Notes under the pieces: generated by a model | What the model saw: only the letters and a program-made list of their open reading frames with translations | What the model was told of the DNA's origin: nothing | Databases searched by the model: none | Made by a program: the position numbers and the translations under genes | Source of the DNA: Clostridiales bacterium | Lineage (GTDB): Bacteria; Bacillota; Clostridia; Oscillospirales; Acutalibacteraceae | Assembly (NCBI GenBank): GCA_024684435.1 | Contig: JAIKWV010000033.1 | Coordinates: forward strand, 1-64,000 | DNA: 64,000 nucleotides | Reading direction: 5' to 3' | Shown here: positions 36,047 through 46,296 of the stretch, one piece after another | How positions within the stretch are numbered: position 1 is the first letter of the stretch | How the letters are laid out: the number at the start of each line of letters is the position of its first letter

Positions 36047-37867
36047 TCACTTATGCTTGAACATCTGCTTCATACGAAGCTCTTTTGAAAGAATGCGTTT
36101 GCGAAGTCTGAGAGACTTTGGCGTGACCTCAAGCAGTTCGTCATCCTTTATGAATTCCATCGACTGCTCGAGGCTCAGTACCGTAGGCGGTACAAGGCGC
36201 AGAGCGTCATCCGATCCGGCGGCGCGGGTGTTGGTGAGCTGTTTCTTTTTGCAGACGTTGCAGACAACGTCCTCATTCTTTGCGCATTCGCCAACTATCA
36301 TGCCCTCGTAGACCTCCACGCCGGGGCCGATAAACAATCTGCCTCTGTCCTGAGTATTGAACAGACCGTAGCCAGTCGATACACCGGTCTCATGGACAAC
36401 GATGGAGCCTCTTTCTCTGGTGGAGATATCACCCTTGTAGGGCTCATATCCCGCAAAGAGCTGATTCATGATACCGTTGCCGTTGGTGTCTGTCATGAAC
36501 TCGGAACGGTAGCCGATAAGTCCTCTTGACGGGATCTTGAATTCAAGATGTGTGGAGCCACCGTCGCGGGTGCCCATATTTTCAAGCTCCGCCTTGCGGG
36601 AGCCTAATTTTTCAATGACAGCGCCCACATATTCCTCGGGCACCTCAACTATGAGCAGCTCCATGGGTTCGCAGGTCACGCCGTTGATCTCTTTGAGGAT
36701 GACCTTGGGACGGGAGACCTGGAATTCATAGCCTTGACGGCGCATGGTCTCGATAAGTATGGAGAGATGAAGCTCGCCTCTGCCGGAGACCTTGAATGTG
36801 TCCGTAGTTTCGGTCTCCTCAACACGCATACTCACGTTTGTTTCCACCTCTTTGAAAAGTCGGTCACGGATATTTCTGGAGGTGACGAATTTGCCCTCGC
36901 GTCCAGCAAAGGGGCTGTCGTTGACAATGAAATTCATGGATATGGTAGGTTCGTCTATTTTGATAAAGGGGAGGGGCTCGATGCATTCCGGAGAGCAGGC
37001 GGTCTCACCTATGTTTATGTCAGCGATGCCGGACACGCAGATGATGTCTCCCATCTCCGCGCTCTCTACCTCCACACGCTTAAGTCCCTCAAACTGATAG
37101 AGCTTTGAGACCTTGTGCTGTTCCTGTGAGCCGTCAGCCTTGCACAGCACGATGTTTTCATTGCGGTTTATTCTGCCTCTTTCCACCCTGCCTATGCCTA
37201 TCCTGCCCACATAATCGTCGTATTCAAGGCTTGAAAACAGGATCTGAAGGGGAGCGTCGATCTCACCCTTGGGAGCTTCTATTTCCTCAAGTATAGCGTC
37301 AAGCAGGGGGCGCATATCGCCCTCTCTGGCGTTGGGATCCTTTGAAGAATAGCCGTCACGGGCGGAGGCGAAGATCACCGGAAATTCCAGCTGATCGTCA
37401 TCCGCGCCCAGTTCGATGAAAAGGTCAAGGACCTCGTCCACCACCTCAAGGGGACGGGCGCCGGGACGGTCGATCTTGTTTACCACAACAAGAGCTTTTT
37501 TGTGAAGACCCAGCGCCTTTTTCAAAACAAAACGGGTCTGAGGCATACAGCCCTCAAAGGCGTCAACCAGCAGAAGAACCCCGTCCACCATCATCATGAT
37601 GCGCTCCACTTCGCCGCCGAAATCGGCGTGACCGGGAGTGTCTATGATGTTGATCTTAACGTCCTTATAATGCACGGATGTATTCTTTGAAAGTATGGTT
37701 ATCCCGCGTTCACGCTCAAGGTCGTTTGAGTCCATGACGCGATCCTGTACGGTCTCGTTGGAACGGAAGGTGCCGCTTTGCTTGAGCATCTCGTCCACAA
37801 GGGTAGTCTTGCCGTGGTCAACGTGTGCTATTATGGCTATGTTTCTGATACTGTCTCTCTGAGCCAA
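36047..37867 (-). CDS. typA: GTPase TypA/BipA
   Basis: 606 aa. Ribosome-binding translational GTPase linked to stress, cold and 50S assembly. The G-domain has [15 protein letters not shown] (G1), RGITI (G2), [12 protein letters not shown] (G3) and NKIDRPGA (G4). EF-G-like domains III and V follow, then the BipA-specific C-terminal domain ([19 protein letters not shown]). TTG start with GGAGG upstream. It is followed by ribF. Confidence 0.97.
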   Translation of the reverse strand: MAQRDSIRNIAIIAHVDHGKTTLVDEMLKQSGTFRSNETVQDRVMDSNDLERERGITILSKNTSVHYKDVKINIIDTPGHADFGGEVERIMMMVDGVLLLVDAFEGCMPQTRFVLKKALGLHKKALVVVNKIDRPGARPLEVVDEVLDLFIELGADDDQLEFPVIFASARDGYSSKDPNAREGDMRPLLDAILEEIEAPKGEIDAPLQILFSSLEYDDYVGRIGIGRVERGRINRNENIVLCKADGSQEQHKVSKLYQFEGLKRVEVESAEMGDIICVSGIADINIGETACSPECIEPLPFIKIDEPTISMNFIVNDSPFAGREGKFVTSRNIRDRLFKEVETNVSMRVEETETTDTFKVSGRGELHLSILIETMRRQGYEFQVSRPKVILKEINGVTCEPMELLIVEVPEEYVGAVIEKLGSRKAELENMGTRDGGSTHLEFKIPSRGLIGYRSEFMTDTNGNGIMNQLFAGYEPYKGDISTRERGSIVVHETGVSTGYGLFNTQDRGRLFIGPGVEVYEGMIVGECAKNEDVVCNVCKKKQLTNTRAAGSDDALRLVPPTVLSLEQSMEFIKDDELLEVTPKSLRLRKRILSKELRMKQMFKHK

Positions 37868-37888
37868 GGATATTCCTCCAATAAATAT

Positions 37889-37907
37889 CGGGGGCCGAAA
37901 GCCCCCG
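37889..37907 (-). terminator. Hairpin between SDR gene and typA
   Basis: CGGGGGC and GCCCCCG with a 5-base loop. On the minus strand a short T-rich stretch (ATATTTATT) follows, so it may terminate the gene at 37934. It lies just ahead of the typA ribosome-binding site. Confidence 0.55.
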
Positions 37908-37933
37908 GAGAATAGATTTGCAGGGTAATAAGA

Positions 37934-38944
37934 TTATTCGCTCTTCATTTGTACAAGCTCCTGAGTGCCCTTATAGGCATCAATGGAAAGCTTGACCGAA
38001 TCGAAGATGGCGGCTTTTATATCGTCGTCTGTCGCGCCGAGATCCGCGGCAGGCTTTTTGCTTATAAATGTGTTCATGCACATGATGTCGGCAAGGTCAA
38101 CAGGATTGATGCCGGGCTCAAGCTCACGTTTCCTGTAGTCCTTCGCCATGCTTTTGCCGTAAGCTCTGAACATCCATTTTGAGATGTGGATTATTTTCCT
38201 GTCGGGTACGCCCATAGCGGCATGGACAATTGTGAGAAATTCGTCCCACGTCAGGTTATAATAGCCTATGGGATAGGTGTTCCCGCCCCTGTTCTTTTCC
38301 GCGGCGCCCACTATTGTCTGAGCTACCTGACGGACGGTGAGCATGGCGGTGCCTCCCTTGGGATACATGGTTACAGGTCCCATTTTTGAGAGCTGTTCGA
38401 TGAGTATCACCCACACGGGTTTGCGGCCGGGCTGAGTGCCGAAAATGTAGGGCAGCTCAAGTACCGCAACGTCCATATTTTCATCCGCCAGCGAAAGGGC
38501 AGCTTTCTCCTGAGCGATCCTGCTGCGGATGTAAGGATGCTTTTCGCAGAGTCCCATCTCCGGGAACTCCTTGGCAAAGTATGAAAAATAGGAGCCCAGA
38601 ACAACGGAATGTTTGATTCCAACCTCTTTGGCAAGTCCTATAAGACGCTTTACCGGTTCAATATTGTATTTTTCATAAGCGGCATATACCGGAGCGGGAA
38701 ATTCCACACGCTCGTCAACTCCCGCCGCGAAAACAAAGCAGTCGCAGCCGGACATCATTTCCTTTATTTCGTCGTCGGACATATCAAGGTAGCTGCCGAA
38801 AACCAGCTCCATCTCTTCCGGAATAGGAGCGCCCTCCGGAATGGGGGGGAGAGCTATGGACCTGACCTTATGTCCTCTTTCGATAAATATCTGCGCCGCC
38901 GCGCAGCCTAATAATCCGGTTCCTCCAACCATAAAAACGTTCAT
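37934..38944 (-). CDS. NAD(P)-dependent epimerase/dehydratase (extended SDR) of unknown substrate
   Basis: 336 aa. N-terminal Rossmann fold with VGGTGLLGCAAA (GxxGxxG pattern). Acidic residues around 43-60 and the segment CDCFVFAAGVDERV resemble atypical extended SDRs. A YxxxK-type Tyr/Lys pair is not clear, so catalysis may differ from standard epimerases. Neighbours (typA, ribF) give no pathway. AGGAGG site before the ATG. An operator-like dyad sits upstream at 39015-39045, hinting at regulated expression. Confidence 0.8.
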   Translation of the reverse strand: MNVFMVGGTGLLGCAAAQIFIERGHKVRSIALPPIPEGAPIPEEMELVFGSYLDMSDDEIKEMMSGCDCFVFAAGVDERVEFPAPVYAAYEKYNIEPVKRLIGLAKEVGIKHSVVLGSYFSYFAKEFPEMGLCEKHPYIRSRIAQEKAALSLADENMDVAVLELPYIFGTQPGRKPVWVILIEQLSKMGPVTMYPKGGTAMLTVRQVAQTIVGAAEKNRGGNTYPIGYYNLTWDEFLTIVHAAMGVPDRKIIHISKWMFRAYGKSMAKDYRKRELEPGINPVDLADIMCMNTFISKKPAADLGATDDDIKAAIFDSVKLSIDAYKGTQELVQMKSE

Positions 38945-39014
38945 AGGAAGCCTCCTGAATCGTAAATATCGTTCGCATGGACAATATTGATTTTAATTCC
39001 GCAAATTACAGTTT

Positions 39015-39045
39015 AAAACTATTGGACCCATTAGTCAATAGTTTT
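39015..39045. promoter_or_regulatory. Operator-like inverted repeat upstream of the SDR gene
   Basis: AAAACTATTG and CAATAGTTTT are perfect 10-base arms around an 11-base spacer. On the minus strand the right arm runs into TTGACT, a possible -35 box of the SDR gene. There is no T-run beyond the short arm ends and no gene stop nearby, so a regulator site is more likely than a terminator. Confidence 0.45.
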
Positions 39046-39099
39046 TGCGTATAACTTAAAAATATTTTATTATAATATAAAATATTTTTAATAAAAGGC

Positions 39100-39128
39100 T
39101 TGATATTTCATTTTATATGTGGTAAACT
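39100..39128 (+). promoter_or_regulatory. Promoter of the rimP-nusA-infB operon
   Basis: TTGATA at 39100-39105 and TAAACT at 39123-39128 are separated by 17 bases. They lie about 100 bases upstream of rimP. Confidence 0.6.
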
Positions 39129-39155
39129 CTCTCTGTAAGTAAGAGATTTTCGTTG

Positions 39156-39175
39156 AGAGTGGGGCGACCCGCTCT
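39156..39175 (+). ncRNA. rimP leader-like hairpin
   Basis: AGAG/CTCT and GGG/CCC form a stem with one G-U pair closed by a GCGA tetraloop, 50 bases ahead of rimP. The upstream GTAAGAGA-type segment could pair with the CTCTTTAC on its 3' side. This resembles the leader motif reported before rimP in Firmicutes; the match is by eye. Confidence 0.5.
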
Positions 39176-39224
39176 TTACTTTATGTTTTTATTTAATTTC
39201 ACGATTAGAAAAAAGGAGCTTGCT

Positions 39225-39701
39225 ATGTCGGAAAAGAACGGTGGCTCAACGGTCGCGAAGGTTTGGGATATTGCCGAACCTATTGCCGAGAGCTTAGGAT
39301 TGGAGCTTTGGGATATCCGCTTTGTCAAAGAGGGCGGTTCCTGGTATCTGAGGATCTTTATTGATAAGGACGGCGGCGTGTCGATAAACGACTGCGAAAA
39401 TATGAGCAGAGCCATCGACAAACCGTTGGATGACGCCGACCCCATCGAACAGAGCTATTGCCTGGAGGTCAGCTCTCCCGGTATTGAAAGAGAGCTTACA
39501 AGGGAAACTCATTTTATGGCGTGTATCGGCGAGCCGGTCATGGTCAAGCTCATAAGACCCCTGAACAACAAACGTGAATACAAGGGGATACTTGAGAGTT
39601 ACGACTCCGGCAACATAACCATAAGACTTGAGGACGGCTCCGGTTTTTGCGTAACCAAAAAAGAAACAGTATATGTACGTCTTGATGATTTTGATATTTG
39701 A
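39225..39701 (+). CDS. rimP: Ribosome maturation factor RimP
   Basis: 158 aa. Assists 30S assembly. N-terminal domain with LGLELWDIRFVKEGGSWYLR and FIDKDGGVSINDCE; C-terminal SH3-like domain. YCLEVSSPGIERELTR is the family signature. The ATG at 39225 has AAAGGAG; an upstream in-frame extension runs through the leader and is not coding-like. First gene of the nusA operon. Confidence 0.96.
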   Translation: MSEKNGGSTVAKVWDIAEPIAESLGLELWDIRFVKEGGSWYLRIFIDKDGGVSINDCENMSRAIDKPLDDADPIEQSYCLEVSSPGIERELTRETHFMACIGEPVMVKLIRPLNNKREYKGILESYDSGNITIRLEDGSGFCVTKKETVYVRLDDFDI

Positions 39702-39710
39702 AAGGATTGA

Positions 39711-40820
39711 ATGGCAAAAATGGCAAAGATTAAAAACACCAAAAAGGACGAAAGAAACGAATTCTTTGAGGCACTCAAGCTCTTGTCAAGGGAGAAAAAC
39801 ATCTCCGTTGAAGCTCTCAGCGAGGGAATACAGAGAGCCATTGTTACCGCTGTCAAAAGAGATTACAACAACAAGGACATAGTGTTCTGCGAAATTGACA
39901 TAGAAAAGGAGATCATGAGGGTCTTCGTGCGCAAAAACGTAGTATCGGAGATAAGCGATCCCTACTGCGATCTTTTGCCCGAGCAGGCGGAAAAATATAA
40001 GCCCAACGCTCAGCCCGGAGATATAGTTGAGATCGAGCTTGAGACAAAAGAGGTCAGCAGGATCGCCGCGGATAAGGGCAAGCACGTTCTCCGTCAGGGC
40101 ATAAGAGAAGCGGAGCAGGGTCAGCTCAAGGAAGAATTCCAGAACCGTCTGCAGGAGATTGTTACAGCTAAAGTCGTCCGCATCGATCCCGTATCCGGGG
40201 ACGCTGTTGTAGAGATCGGCAGGGTGGAGGAGATACTTCCCAAGTCAGAGCAGCTTCCCAACGAGACCTTTAAAGTGGACGATATCATCAAGGTCTACGT
40301 TGTCGACGTCCGCGACTTCAACAACAGGATGCCAAGAGCCACAATATCAAGAACGCATCCCGGTCTTGTAAAGAGACTGTTCGAGACAGAGGTCCCCGAG
40401 ATATACGACGGTACGGTCACTATCAAGGCGGTGTCCCGTGAGGCGGGCTCACGCACGAAGATGGCGGTTTACAGCTCAGATGAAAACGTTGATCCCGTGG
40501 GCGCCTGCATAGGCCCCAAGGGCGCGAGAGTCAGCAAGATAGTTGATCAGCTTGGCGGCGAAAAGATCGATATCGTCAAGTACAGCGAAAATCCCGCAGA
40601 GTTCATTGCGGCGGCGCTGGCGCCTTCGGATGTTATTATGGTGGAGATCGAAAACGAGGACGAAAAGACCTGCCGCGTGACGGTGCCGGACGGTCAGCTT
40701 TCACTTGCCATAGGCAACAAGGGTCAGAACGCCCGCCTTGCCGCCAGACTTACGGGATGGAAGATAGACATCAAGCCGGAGAGCGGCAAAGAGGAACCGG
40801 CGATCAATCTTGACTTATAA
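39711..40820 (+). CDS. nusA: Transcription termination/antitermination protein NusA
   Basis: 369 aa, the short Firmicute form without C-terminal acidic repeats. Order: N-terminal RNAP-binding domain (about 1-135), S1 domain (about 136-205), KH1 (about 210-280) and KH2 (about 285-350), with GACIGPKGARVSKIVDQLGG and LAIGNKGQNARLAARLTGWK as the KH cores. It begins 9 bases after rimP; MAKMAKIKN gives two possible ATGs. Confidence 0.97.
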   Translation: MAKMAKIKNTKKDERNEFFEALKLLSREKNISVEALSEGIQRAIVTAVKRDYNNKDIVFCEIDIEKEIMRVFVRKNVVSEISDPYCDLLPEQAEKYKPNAQPGDIVEIELETKEVSRIAADKGKHVLRQGIREAEQGQLKEEFQNRLQEIVTAKVVRIDPVSGDAVVEIGRVEEILPKSEQLPNETFKVDDIIKVYVVDVRDFNNRMPRATISRTHPGLVKRLFETEVPEIYDGTVTIKAVSREAGSRTKMAVYSSDENVDPVGACIGPKGARVSKIVDQLGGEKIDIVKYSENPAEFIAAALAPSDVIMVEIENEDEKTCRVTVPDGQLSLAIGNKGQNARLAARLTGWKIDIKPESGKEEPAINLDL

Positions 40821-40843
40821 TTCAGAATTCAGGAGTTTTCCCT

Positions 40844-41113
40844 ATGCATGAACGAAAAGTACCTCTCAGAAAATGTACAGGCTGCAATGAGATGAAGCCC
40901 AAGCGGGAGCTTGTCAGGGTGGTAAGAAGCCCGGAGGGCGAGATATCCCTTGATCTTACGGGCAAAAAGCCCGGCAGGGGAGCCTATGTGTGCAAAGATC
41001 CCGAATGCCTTAAAATGGCGCGCAAGGCGAAAAGATTTGAGAGAGCCTTCTCGTCAGCCATTCCCGATGAGGTATATGCCCGTATGGAAAAGGAGCTTGC
41101 GGCAAATGAATGA
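40844..41113 (+). CDS. ylxR: YlxR/RnpM family RNA-binding protein
   Basis: 89 aa. Small basic protein; members bind RNase P RNA and modulate it in Bacillus. Signature CTGCNEMKPKRELVRVV and GRGAYVCKDPEC. Stop overlaps the next gene start by 8 bases. Confidence 0.93.
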   Translation: MHERKVPLRKCTGCNEMKPKRELVRVVRSPEGEISLDLTGKKPGRGAYVCKDPECLKMARKAKRFERAFSSAIPDEVYARMEKELAANE

Positions 41114-41423
41114 CAGGTTTCTTTCAATGATGGGTCTGTGCAGAAAGGCGGGAAAACTCATTATAGGACACGACGCCTGCATTACGTCGATAATCAGCGG
41201 CCGGGCTAAGATCTGTATGTTGTGTACGGATGCGTCGGAGCGGCTGAAAAACGAATTTAAAAAAGCCGCCTGTTACGGCGACAGAAATTTACCCCTTGCA
41301 TATATTGAGTACAGTATGGACGATGTGCGGAACATTCTCGGATTCCGCGCGGGGGTATTCACAGTAGAGGACGAAGGATTTTCAAAAAAGTTTTTTGAGC
41401 TTGTCAGGACAGATAAACAATAA
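41106..41423 (+). CDS. ylxQ: L7Ae-family ribosomal protein YlxQ
   Basis: 105 aa, kink-turn RNA-binding fold. Contains MMGLCRKAGKLIIGHDACI and RAKICMLCTDASERLKNEF. Start is the ATG at 41106, overlapping the ylxR stop, so the two are coupled. It precedes infB as in other Firmicutes. Confidence 0.92.
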   Translation: MNDRFLSMMGLCRKAGKLIIGHDACITSIISGRAKICMLCTDASERLKNEFKKAACYGDRNLPLAYIEYSMDDVRNILGFRAGVFTVEDEGFSKKFFELVRTDKQ

Positions 41424-41444
41424 ACGGTATGTTGGAGGAATATT

Positions 41445-43874
41445 ATGATAGGAAAATATAAGGTACATGAGGTTGCCAAGGACTTTGACGTCAAGAGCAA
41501 TGTTATAATTGATCTTCTCGCGAAGTACTTTGAGGAGCCGAAAAAATCCATGACATCCCTTACCGAGGATGAACTGGATATAGTTTTTGACACCTTTACA
41601 CAGCAGCGCTCGGTGGAGAGCTTTGAGGAATACTTCAGAGTTACAGCCGAGGTGCCGAAGGCTGAAAAGGCAAAGCCCGAGACTGAAGCTGAGACTGAGG
41701 AGGCAAAGCCCGAGCAGACAGAGACTGAGGAGAAGTCTGCCGAGGAGAAGAAAGAGCCCGAAAAGGAAGCTAAGTCCGCAGCCAGATCCAAGGCGGCGAA
41801 GCCTGCCCAGAAGCCCTCCGGGGAGCAGAATCTTCCCCGTAAAAAAGAAAAAGATCCCAACAGACCGATGCAGTCCCGTACCAAGGGTGAAATGCGCAGA
41901 GTTGACACCCGCGCAAGTCATATTGATCTTGACAAGTATAACGAAAGATATGAGCAGATAGCTCCCGCCAACAAAACGTCCTCCAACAACGATAACAGCT
42001 CAAACAAACAAAAGCTCAAGCAGAAATCACAGCAGTACCGCAAACAGGGCGGTATGCGTTCCTCACGCCGTGAAACAGAGAGCGAGAGATTAAAGAGAAT
42101 AGCCGCTGAGCGCGCAAAGAAGCCCCAAATGCTTATAAAGGTGCCTGACGAGATCACCGTGGGCGACCTTGCGGCAATGCTTAAAATGACAGCCGCAGAG
42201 GTCATCAAAAAGCTCTTCTCATTAGGACAGATGGCAACTGTTAATGAGGTCATTGATTACGATACGGCTGAGATAGTTGCCACCGAGCTTGGCGCCAAGG
42301 TGGAGCACGAAGTGGTCGTCACCATTGAGGAACGTATCATCGACGACAGCGAGGACGACGAGGCAAGTCTTGAACCCCGCGATCCCGTTGTTGTGGTCAT
42401 GGGTCACGTTGACCACGGCAAGACCTCATTGCTGGACGCCATAAGACACACCTCCGTCACTTCAACTGAGGCGGGCGGAATAACCCAGCATATAGGCGCA
42501 TACAGAGTAAATCTTAACGGACAGAATATTACTTTCCTTGACACCCCCGGTCACGCCGCGTTCACATCCATGCGCGCAAGGGGCGCCAAGGCTACGGATA
42601 TAGCGGTGCTTGTCGTTGCCGCTGATGACGGTATCATGCCCCAGACAGTGGAGGCTATAAACCACGCAAAGGCTGCGGACGTTTCCATCATAGTAGCTAT
42701 CAACAAGATGGACAGAGAGGGCGCCAATCCCGACAGGATCATGCAGCAGCTTACGGAATACGAGCTTGTACCCGAGGAGTGGGGCGGCGATGTGATCTGC
42801 GTCCCCGTTTCCGCTGTTACAGGCATGAATATCGACAAGCTTCTTGAGTCAATACTATTAGTTGCCGAGATGAAGGAACTCAAGGCCAATCCAAACAGAG
42901 CGGCAAAGGGCATAGTCATTGAGGCGCGTCTTGATAAGGGCAGAGGACCAATTTCCACCCTGCTTGTTCAGAACGGCACGCTGAAAACAGGGGATATCAT
43001 AGTGGCAGGCTCATCTGTGGGCCGTGTCCGCGTCATGCTCAACGACAAGGGTCAGAAGGTCAACAAGGCAGGTCCCTCGGTCCCCGTGGAGATAACCGGA
43101 CTTACAGAGGTCCCCAGCGCGGGAGATATCTTTGACGCCGTTTCCGACGAACGTCTTGCAAGAGAGCTTGTTGAACAGCGCAAACAGAAGGCAAAGGACG
43201 AACAGTTCAATTCAATACAGAAGGTCACCCTTGACAACCTGTTCTCATCCATTCAGGAGGGTGAGCTCAAGGAGCTCAATATCATCGTCAAAGCTGACGT
43301 TCAGGGTTCAGCTGAGGCGGTCAAACAGAACCTTGTCAAGCTCTCAAACGATGAGGTCAGGGTCAGGATCATTCACAGCGGCGTAGGCGCTGTCAGCGAG
43401 TCCGACGTTATGCTTGCCAACGCTTCCAACGCTATCATAGTCGGCTTTAACGTCAGACCCGACCCGGTGGCTGCGGCGAATGCCGAGCGTGACGGCGTGG
43501 AAATGCGCATGTACAGGATCATCTACGACTGCATCGAGGAGATAGAGGCCGCCATCAAGGGTATGCTTGCTCCCAAGTACAGGGATGTTGAGCTTGGCAG
43601 GATCGAAGTCAGACAGGTGGTCAAGATCTCTTCAATGGGCAACATAGCAGGCTGTTACGTTCTCAGCGGCAAGGTACAGAGAAACGCAAAGATACGCGTC
43701 GTCCGCGACGGTATAGTTATAGCCGAGGACGAAATAGCTTCTCTCCGCCGCTTCAAGGACGATGTCAAAGAGGTACAGCAGGGCTACGAATGCGGCATAG
43801 GTCTCGGAAAGTTCAACGATATCAAGGAAGGCGATATCTTTGAGGCATATGTAGTTGAGGAGTACAGGGACTGA
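41445..43874 (+). CDS. infB: Translation initiation factor IF-2
   Basis: 809 aa. Brings initiator tRNA to the ribosome. An N-terminal IF2-N helix domain (about 1-60), a long charged Lys/Glu/Pro linker (about 70-235, low complexity), a second IF2-N-type domain (about 240-285) and the G-domain (about 310-475) with [26 protein letters not shown] and NKMD. Domains II-IV follow and end at [17 protein letters not shown] site. Confidence 0.98.
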   Translation: MIGKYKVHEVAKDFDVKSNVIIDLLAKYFEEPKKSMTSLTEDELDIVFDTFTQQRSVESFEEYFRVTAEVPKAEKAKPETEAETEEAKPEQTETEEKSAEEKKEPEKEAKSAARSKAAKPAQKPSGEQNLPRKKEKDPNRPMQSRTKGEMRRVDTRASHIDLDKYNERYEQIAPANKTSSNNDNSSNKQKLKQKSQQYRKQGGMRSSRRETESERLKRIAAERAKKPQMLIKVPDEITVGDLAAMLKMTAAEVIKKLFSLGQMATVNEVIDYDTAEIVATELGAKVEHEVVVTIEERIIDDSEDDEASLEPRDPVVVVMGHVDHGKTSLLDAIRHTSVTSTEAGGITQHIGAYRVNLNGQNITFLDTPGHAAFTSMRARGAKATDIAVLVVAADDGIMPQTVEAINHAKAADVSIIVAINKMDREGANPDRIMQQLTEYELVPEEWGGDVICVPVSAVTGMNIDKLLESILLVAEMKELKANPNRAAKGIVIEARLDKGRGPISTLLVQNGTLKTGDIIVAGSSVGRVRVMLNDKGQKVNKAGPSVPVEITGLTEVPSAGDIFDAVSDERLARELVEQRKQKAKDEQFNSIQKVTLDNLFSSIQEGELKELNIIVKADVQGSAEAVKQNLVKLSNDEVRVRIIHSGVGAVSESDVMLANASNAIIVGFNVRPDPVAAANAERDGVEMRMYRIIYDCIEEIEAAIKGMLAPKYRDVELGRIEVRQVVKISSMGNIAGCYVLSGKVQRNAKIRVVRDGIVIAEDEIASLRRFKDDVKEVQQGYECGIGLGKFNDIKEGDIFEAYVVEEYRD

Positions 43875-43929
43875 TATTAAATACGAAAGGCGCGTATGTA
43901 CAGGGAGTATGTGCGCATGGCTTCAGGTT

Positions 43930-44283
43930 ATGGCAGGATATAAGATCGACCGTGTATCGGAGGATATAAAAAGAGAAATAGTCGCTATAGTGAGGGAGCT
44001 CAAGGATCCCAGAGTTCAGGGCAAAATGCTCACGGTGGTTCGGGTGGAGGTAAGCTCTGACGCAAGTTACGCCAAGGTTTACGTCAGCTCCTTTGCCGGA
44101 ATTGATGACGCCAAGGTCGCTGTTGCGGGGCTTAAATGCGCAACGGGATATATTCGCCGGGAGGTGGGTACAAGGCTCCATCTGCGCAAAACTCCGGAAC
44201 TCAAGTTTATAGCGGACAACTCCATTGAGCACGGCATGGATATCTCAAGAAAGCTCAATGATCTGATACAAAAACAGGAATGA
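43930..44283 (+). CDS. rbfA: Ribosome-binding factor A
   Basis: 117 aa. 30S maturation factor needed for 16S 5' end processing. Single KH-like domain: RVSEDIKREIVAIVRELKDP and KVYVSSFAG. The ATG at 43930 matches the family start (MAGYKIDRVS) although its ribosome site is weak; an in-frame ATG at 43909 is less likely. The stop overlaps a potential ATG for the next gene. Confidence 0.93.
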   Translation: MAGYKIDRVSEDIKREIVAIVRELKDPRVQGKMLTVVRVEVSSDASYAKVYVSSFAGIDDAKVAVAGLKCATGYIRREVGTRLHLRKTPELKFIADNSIEHGMDISRKLNDLIQKQE

Positions 44284-44312
44284 ACCAATGCGTTGCAAAA
44301 GAGGTGACGATT

Positions 44313-45278
44313 ATGAGGATCTCTCTTGAACAGACTGTAAAGCTGCTCTCGAAAAACGACAAAATGCTCATATTGACACATACACATCCCGATGGAGACA
44401 CTCTCGGATCGGGATTTTCCCTTTGCTATGCTTTAAGAAGTATCGGCAAAAAGGTCAATGTGCTTTGCGCTGACAGTATATCTGAGGATTATGATCTTAT
44501 AACCGAAGGTTACGAAGCAGAGGATTTTGAGGCTGAATATATTATTTCCGTAGATGTTGCGTCTCCGGAAATGCTGGGCAGACTTGAAGAAAAGTACGGC
44601 GGCAGGGTGGATCTGTGTATAGATCATCACGGCTCAAATTCTGATTATGCGAAAAATCTTTTGCTGGATCACTGCGCCGCGACCACAGAGCTGATCTTTT
44701 CCCTCGTAAAAATGATGGACATCCCCGTCACCAAAAAGATCGCGGACTGTATTTACATCGGCATCTCAACCGATACCGGCTGTTTCAAGTACGCTAACAC
44801 CACCTCGGCGAGCCACCGTATCGCGGCGGAGCTTATTGACGCGGGAGCGGATTACGCCACAGTGAACAGAATATTTTTCGACACCAAAACCAAGAGCTAT
44901 ATAAAGCTTGAAAAGATGGCGATGGCTGGGCTTGAAATGCATTTTGACGACAGATGCGCGATAATGTGCGTCACAAAAGAAATACTGGAAAAAAGCAAAG
45001 CTACTCAAGAGGATTGTGCAAAATTAGCACCTATCACCAGGCAGATAGAGGGCGTGCTGGTCGGCGTTGTATTAAGGGAGCAGGACGACGGAACATTCAA
45101 GGCTTCAGTGCGTACACAGAGCGGTATCAACGCCTCCGATCTGTGCGCAAAATTGGGTGGAGGCGGTCACGCGGCAGCGGCAGGCTGTACTTTGCACGGC
45201 AGTCTTGAAGAGTCCAAAAAAATGTTGCTCGACAGTATAGAGGAAGCGCTTAATGACAGGGATAATACTGATAAATAA
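44313..45278 (+). CDS. nrnA: DHH-family phosphoesterase NrnA (oligoribonuclease/pAp phosphatase)
   Basis: 321 aa. Degrades short RNA fragments and 3'-phosphoadenosine phosphate; some homologues cleave cyclic dinucleotide products. DHH domain motifs LTHTHPDGDTLGSG and CIDHHGSNSDYA, then GISTDTGCFKYANT; DHHA1 domain ends with GGGGHAAAAGCT. The ATG at 44313 with GAGGTG is preferred over one at 44280 that overlaps the rbfA stop. It overlaps truB by 26 bases. Confidence 0.93.
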   Translation: MRISLEQTVKLLSKNDKMLILTHTHPDGDTLGSGFSLCYALRSIGKKVNVLCADSISEDYDLITEGYEAEDFEAEYIISVDVASPEMLGRLEEKYGGRVDLCIDHHGSNSDYAKNLLLDHCAATTELIFSLVKMMDIPVTKKIADCIYIGISTDTGCFKYANTTSASHRIAAELIDAGADYATVNRIFFDTKTKSYIKLEKMAMAGLEMHFDDRCAIMCVTKEILEKSKATQEDCAKLAPITRQIEGVLVGVVLREQDDGTFKASVRTQSGINASDLCAKLGGGGHAAAAGCTLHGSLEESKKMLLDSIEEALNDRDNTDK

Positions 45279-46149
45279 ACCGAAAAATATGACTTCCTTC
45301 GGTGTTGTGGCAAGAGTGCGCAGGATCACCGGAGAGAAAAAAACAGGACATACAGGAACCCTTGACCCAATGGCGACAGGGGTTCTTCCTGTTATTATGG
45401 GCGGAGCTACAAGGTTCTGCGAGCTTTTGCCGGTACACGATAAAAAGTACCGCGCAAAAATAAAATTGGGCATTACCACCGATACGCTGGATATCACCGG
45501 AAATGTGTTAAGTGAGCAGAGTTCAAATATAAAGACAGATGACTTCGTGAAAAAAGTTCACAATTATATCGGGGAGATCGAACAGGTCCCTCCCATGTAT
45601 TCCGCCGTCTCAAAGGACGGTGTTCGTTTGTATGAGCTTGCCCGCAAAGGAATGGAGATCGAGAGGGAAAAGCGCAGAGTAAACATCTACTCAATAGAGC
45701 TCATTCAGGCGGACGAGACGGAGCAGGAATTTGTTATTGATGTGAGCTGTTCGGCGGGCACATATATCCGTACCCTTGCGGATGATATAGGCAGGGACCT
45801 GGGCTGCGGAGCCATACTCACCGAGCTTTGCAGGGTCGAGGCTAACGGTTTTGATCTGTCTGAGTGTCTCACTTTGGAAGAGCTTGAAGCTTTAAGCGGG
45901 GAGGGCAGGCTCAGCGAAGCGGTCATTCCTATCGAGAAGGCGCTGACTTATCCCGCTATCAAAGTCACGGCTCCACAGGCGGTTCGGTTCAGCAACGGCG
46001 GCGATCTCCTTGTTTCAAGGCTGAAGGGCATGTTCCCTCCGGCTGTTTATTCTGTTTATTCCGATACGGAAAAATTTCTCGGTTTGGGAGAGATCTTGGA
46101 AGGCTCCGATTCTCTCAAAGTAAAAAGAGTATTTGTTGACAAAGACTGA
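45253..46149 (+). CDS. truB: tRNA pseudouridine(55) synthase
   Basis: 298 aa. Makes pseudouridine 55 in the T-loop of tRNA. Catalytic Asp in KKTGHTGTLDPMATG; KYRAKIKLGITTDTLDI and YIRTLADDIGRDLG complete the site; a small PUA-type end follows. The start lies inside the nrnA end, so the pair is translationally coupled. Last gene of the operon; the usual partner ribF is not next to it. Confidence 0.97.
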   Translation: MTGIILINKPKNMTSFGVVARVRRITGEKKTGHTGTLDPMATGVLPVIMGGATRFCELLPVHDKKYRAKIKLGITTDTLDITGNVLSEQSSNIKTDDFVKKVHNYIGEIEQVPPMYSAVSKDGVRLYELARKGMEIEREKRRVNIYSIELIQADETEQEFVIDVSCSAGTYIRTLADDIGRDLGCGAILTELCRVEANGFDLSECLTLEELEALSGEGRLSEAVIPIEKALTYPAIKVTAPQAVRFSNGGDLLVSRLKGMFPPAVYSVYSDTEKFLGLGEILEGSDSLKVKRVFVDKD

Positions 46150-46187
46150 CCTGATTTACCATAATTCTTTATATTATTATTTTTAAC

Positions 46188-46216
46188 TTGACTAAATGTT
46201 TATTATAAGGTATTAT
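46188..46216 (+). promoter_or_regulatory. Promoter of the exopolysaccharide locus
   Basis: TTGACT at 46188-46193 and TATTAT at 46211-46216 are 17 bases apart, about 80 bases ahead of the first gene. An overlapping TATAAT sits three bases further on. Confidence 0.65.
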
Positions 46217-46296
46217 AATTAAAAACAGTTCACTGCGTGGGATTTGTTGCTGCGGATGAAATTTTATTATAATTTCAGATTTCAGGGGTGTGTACA

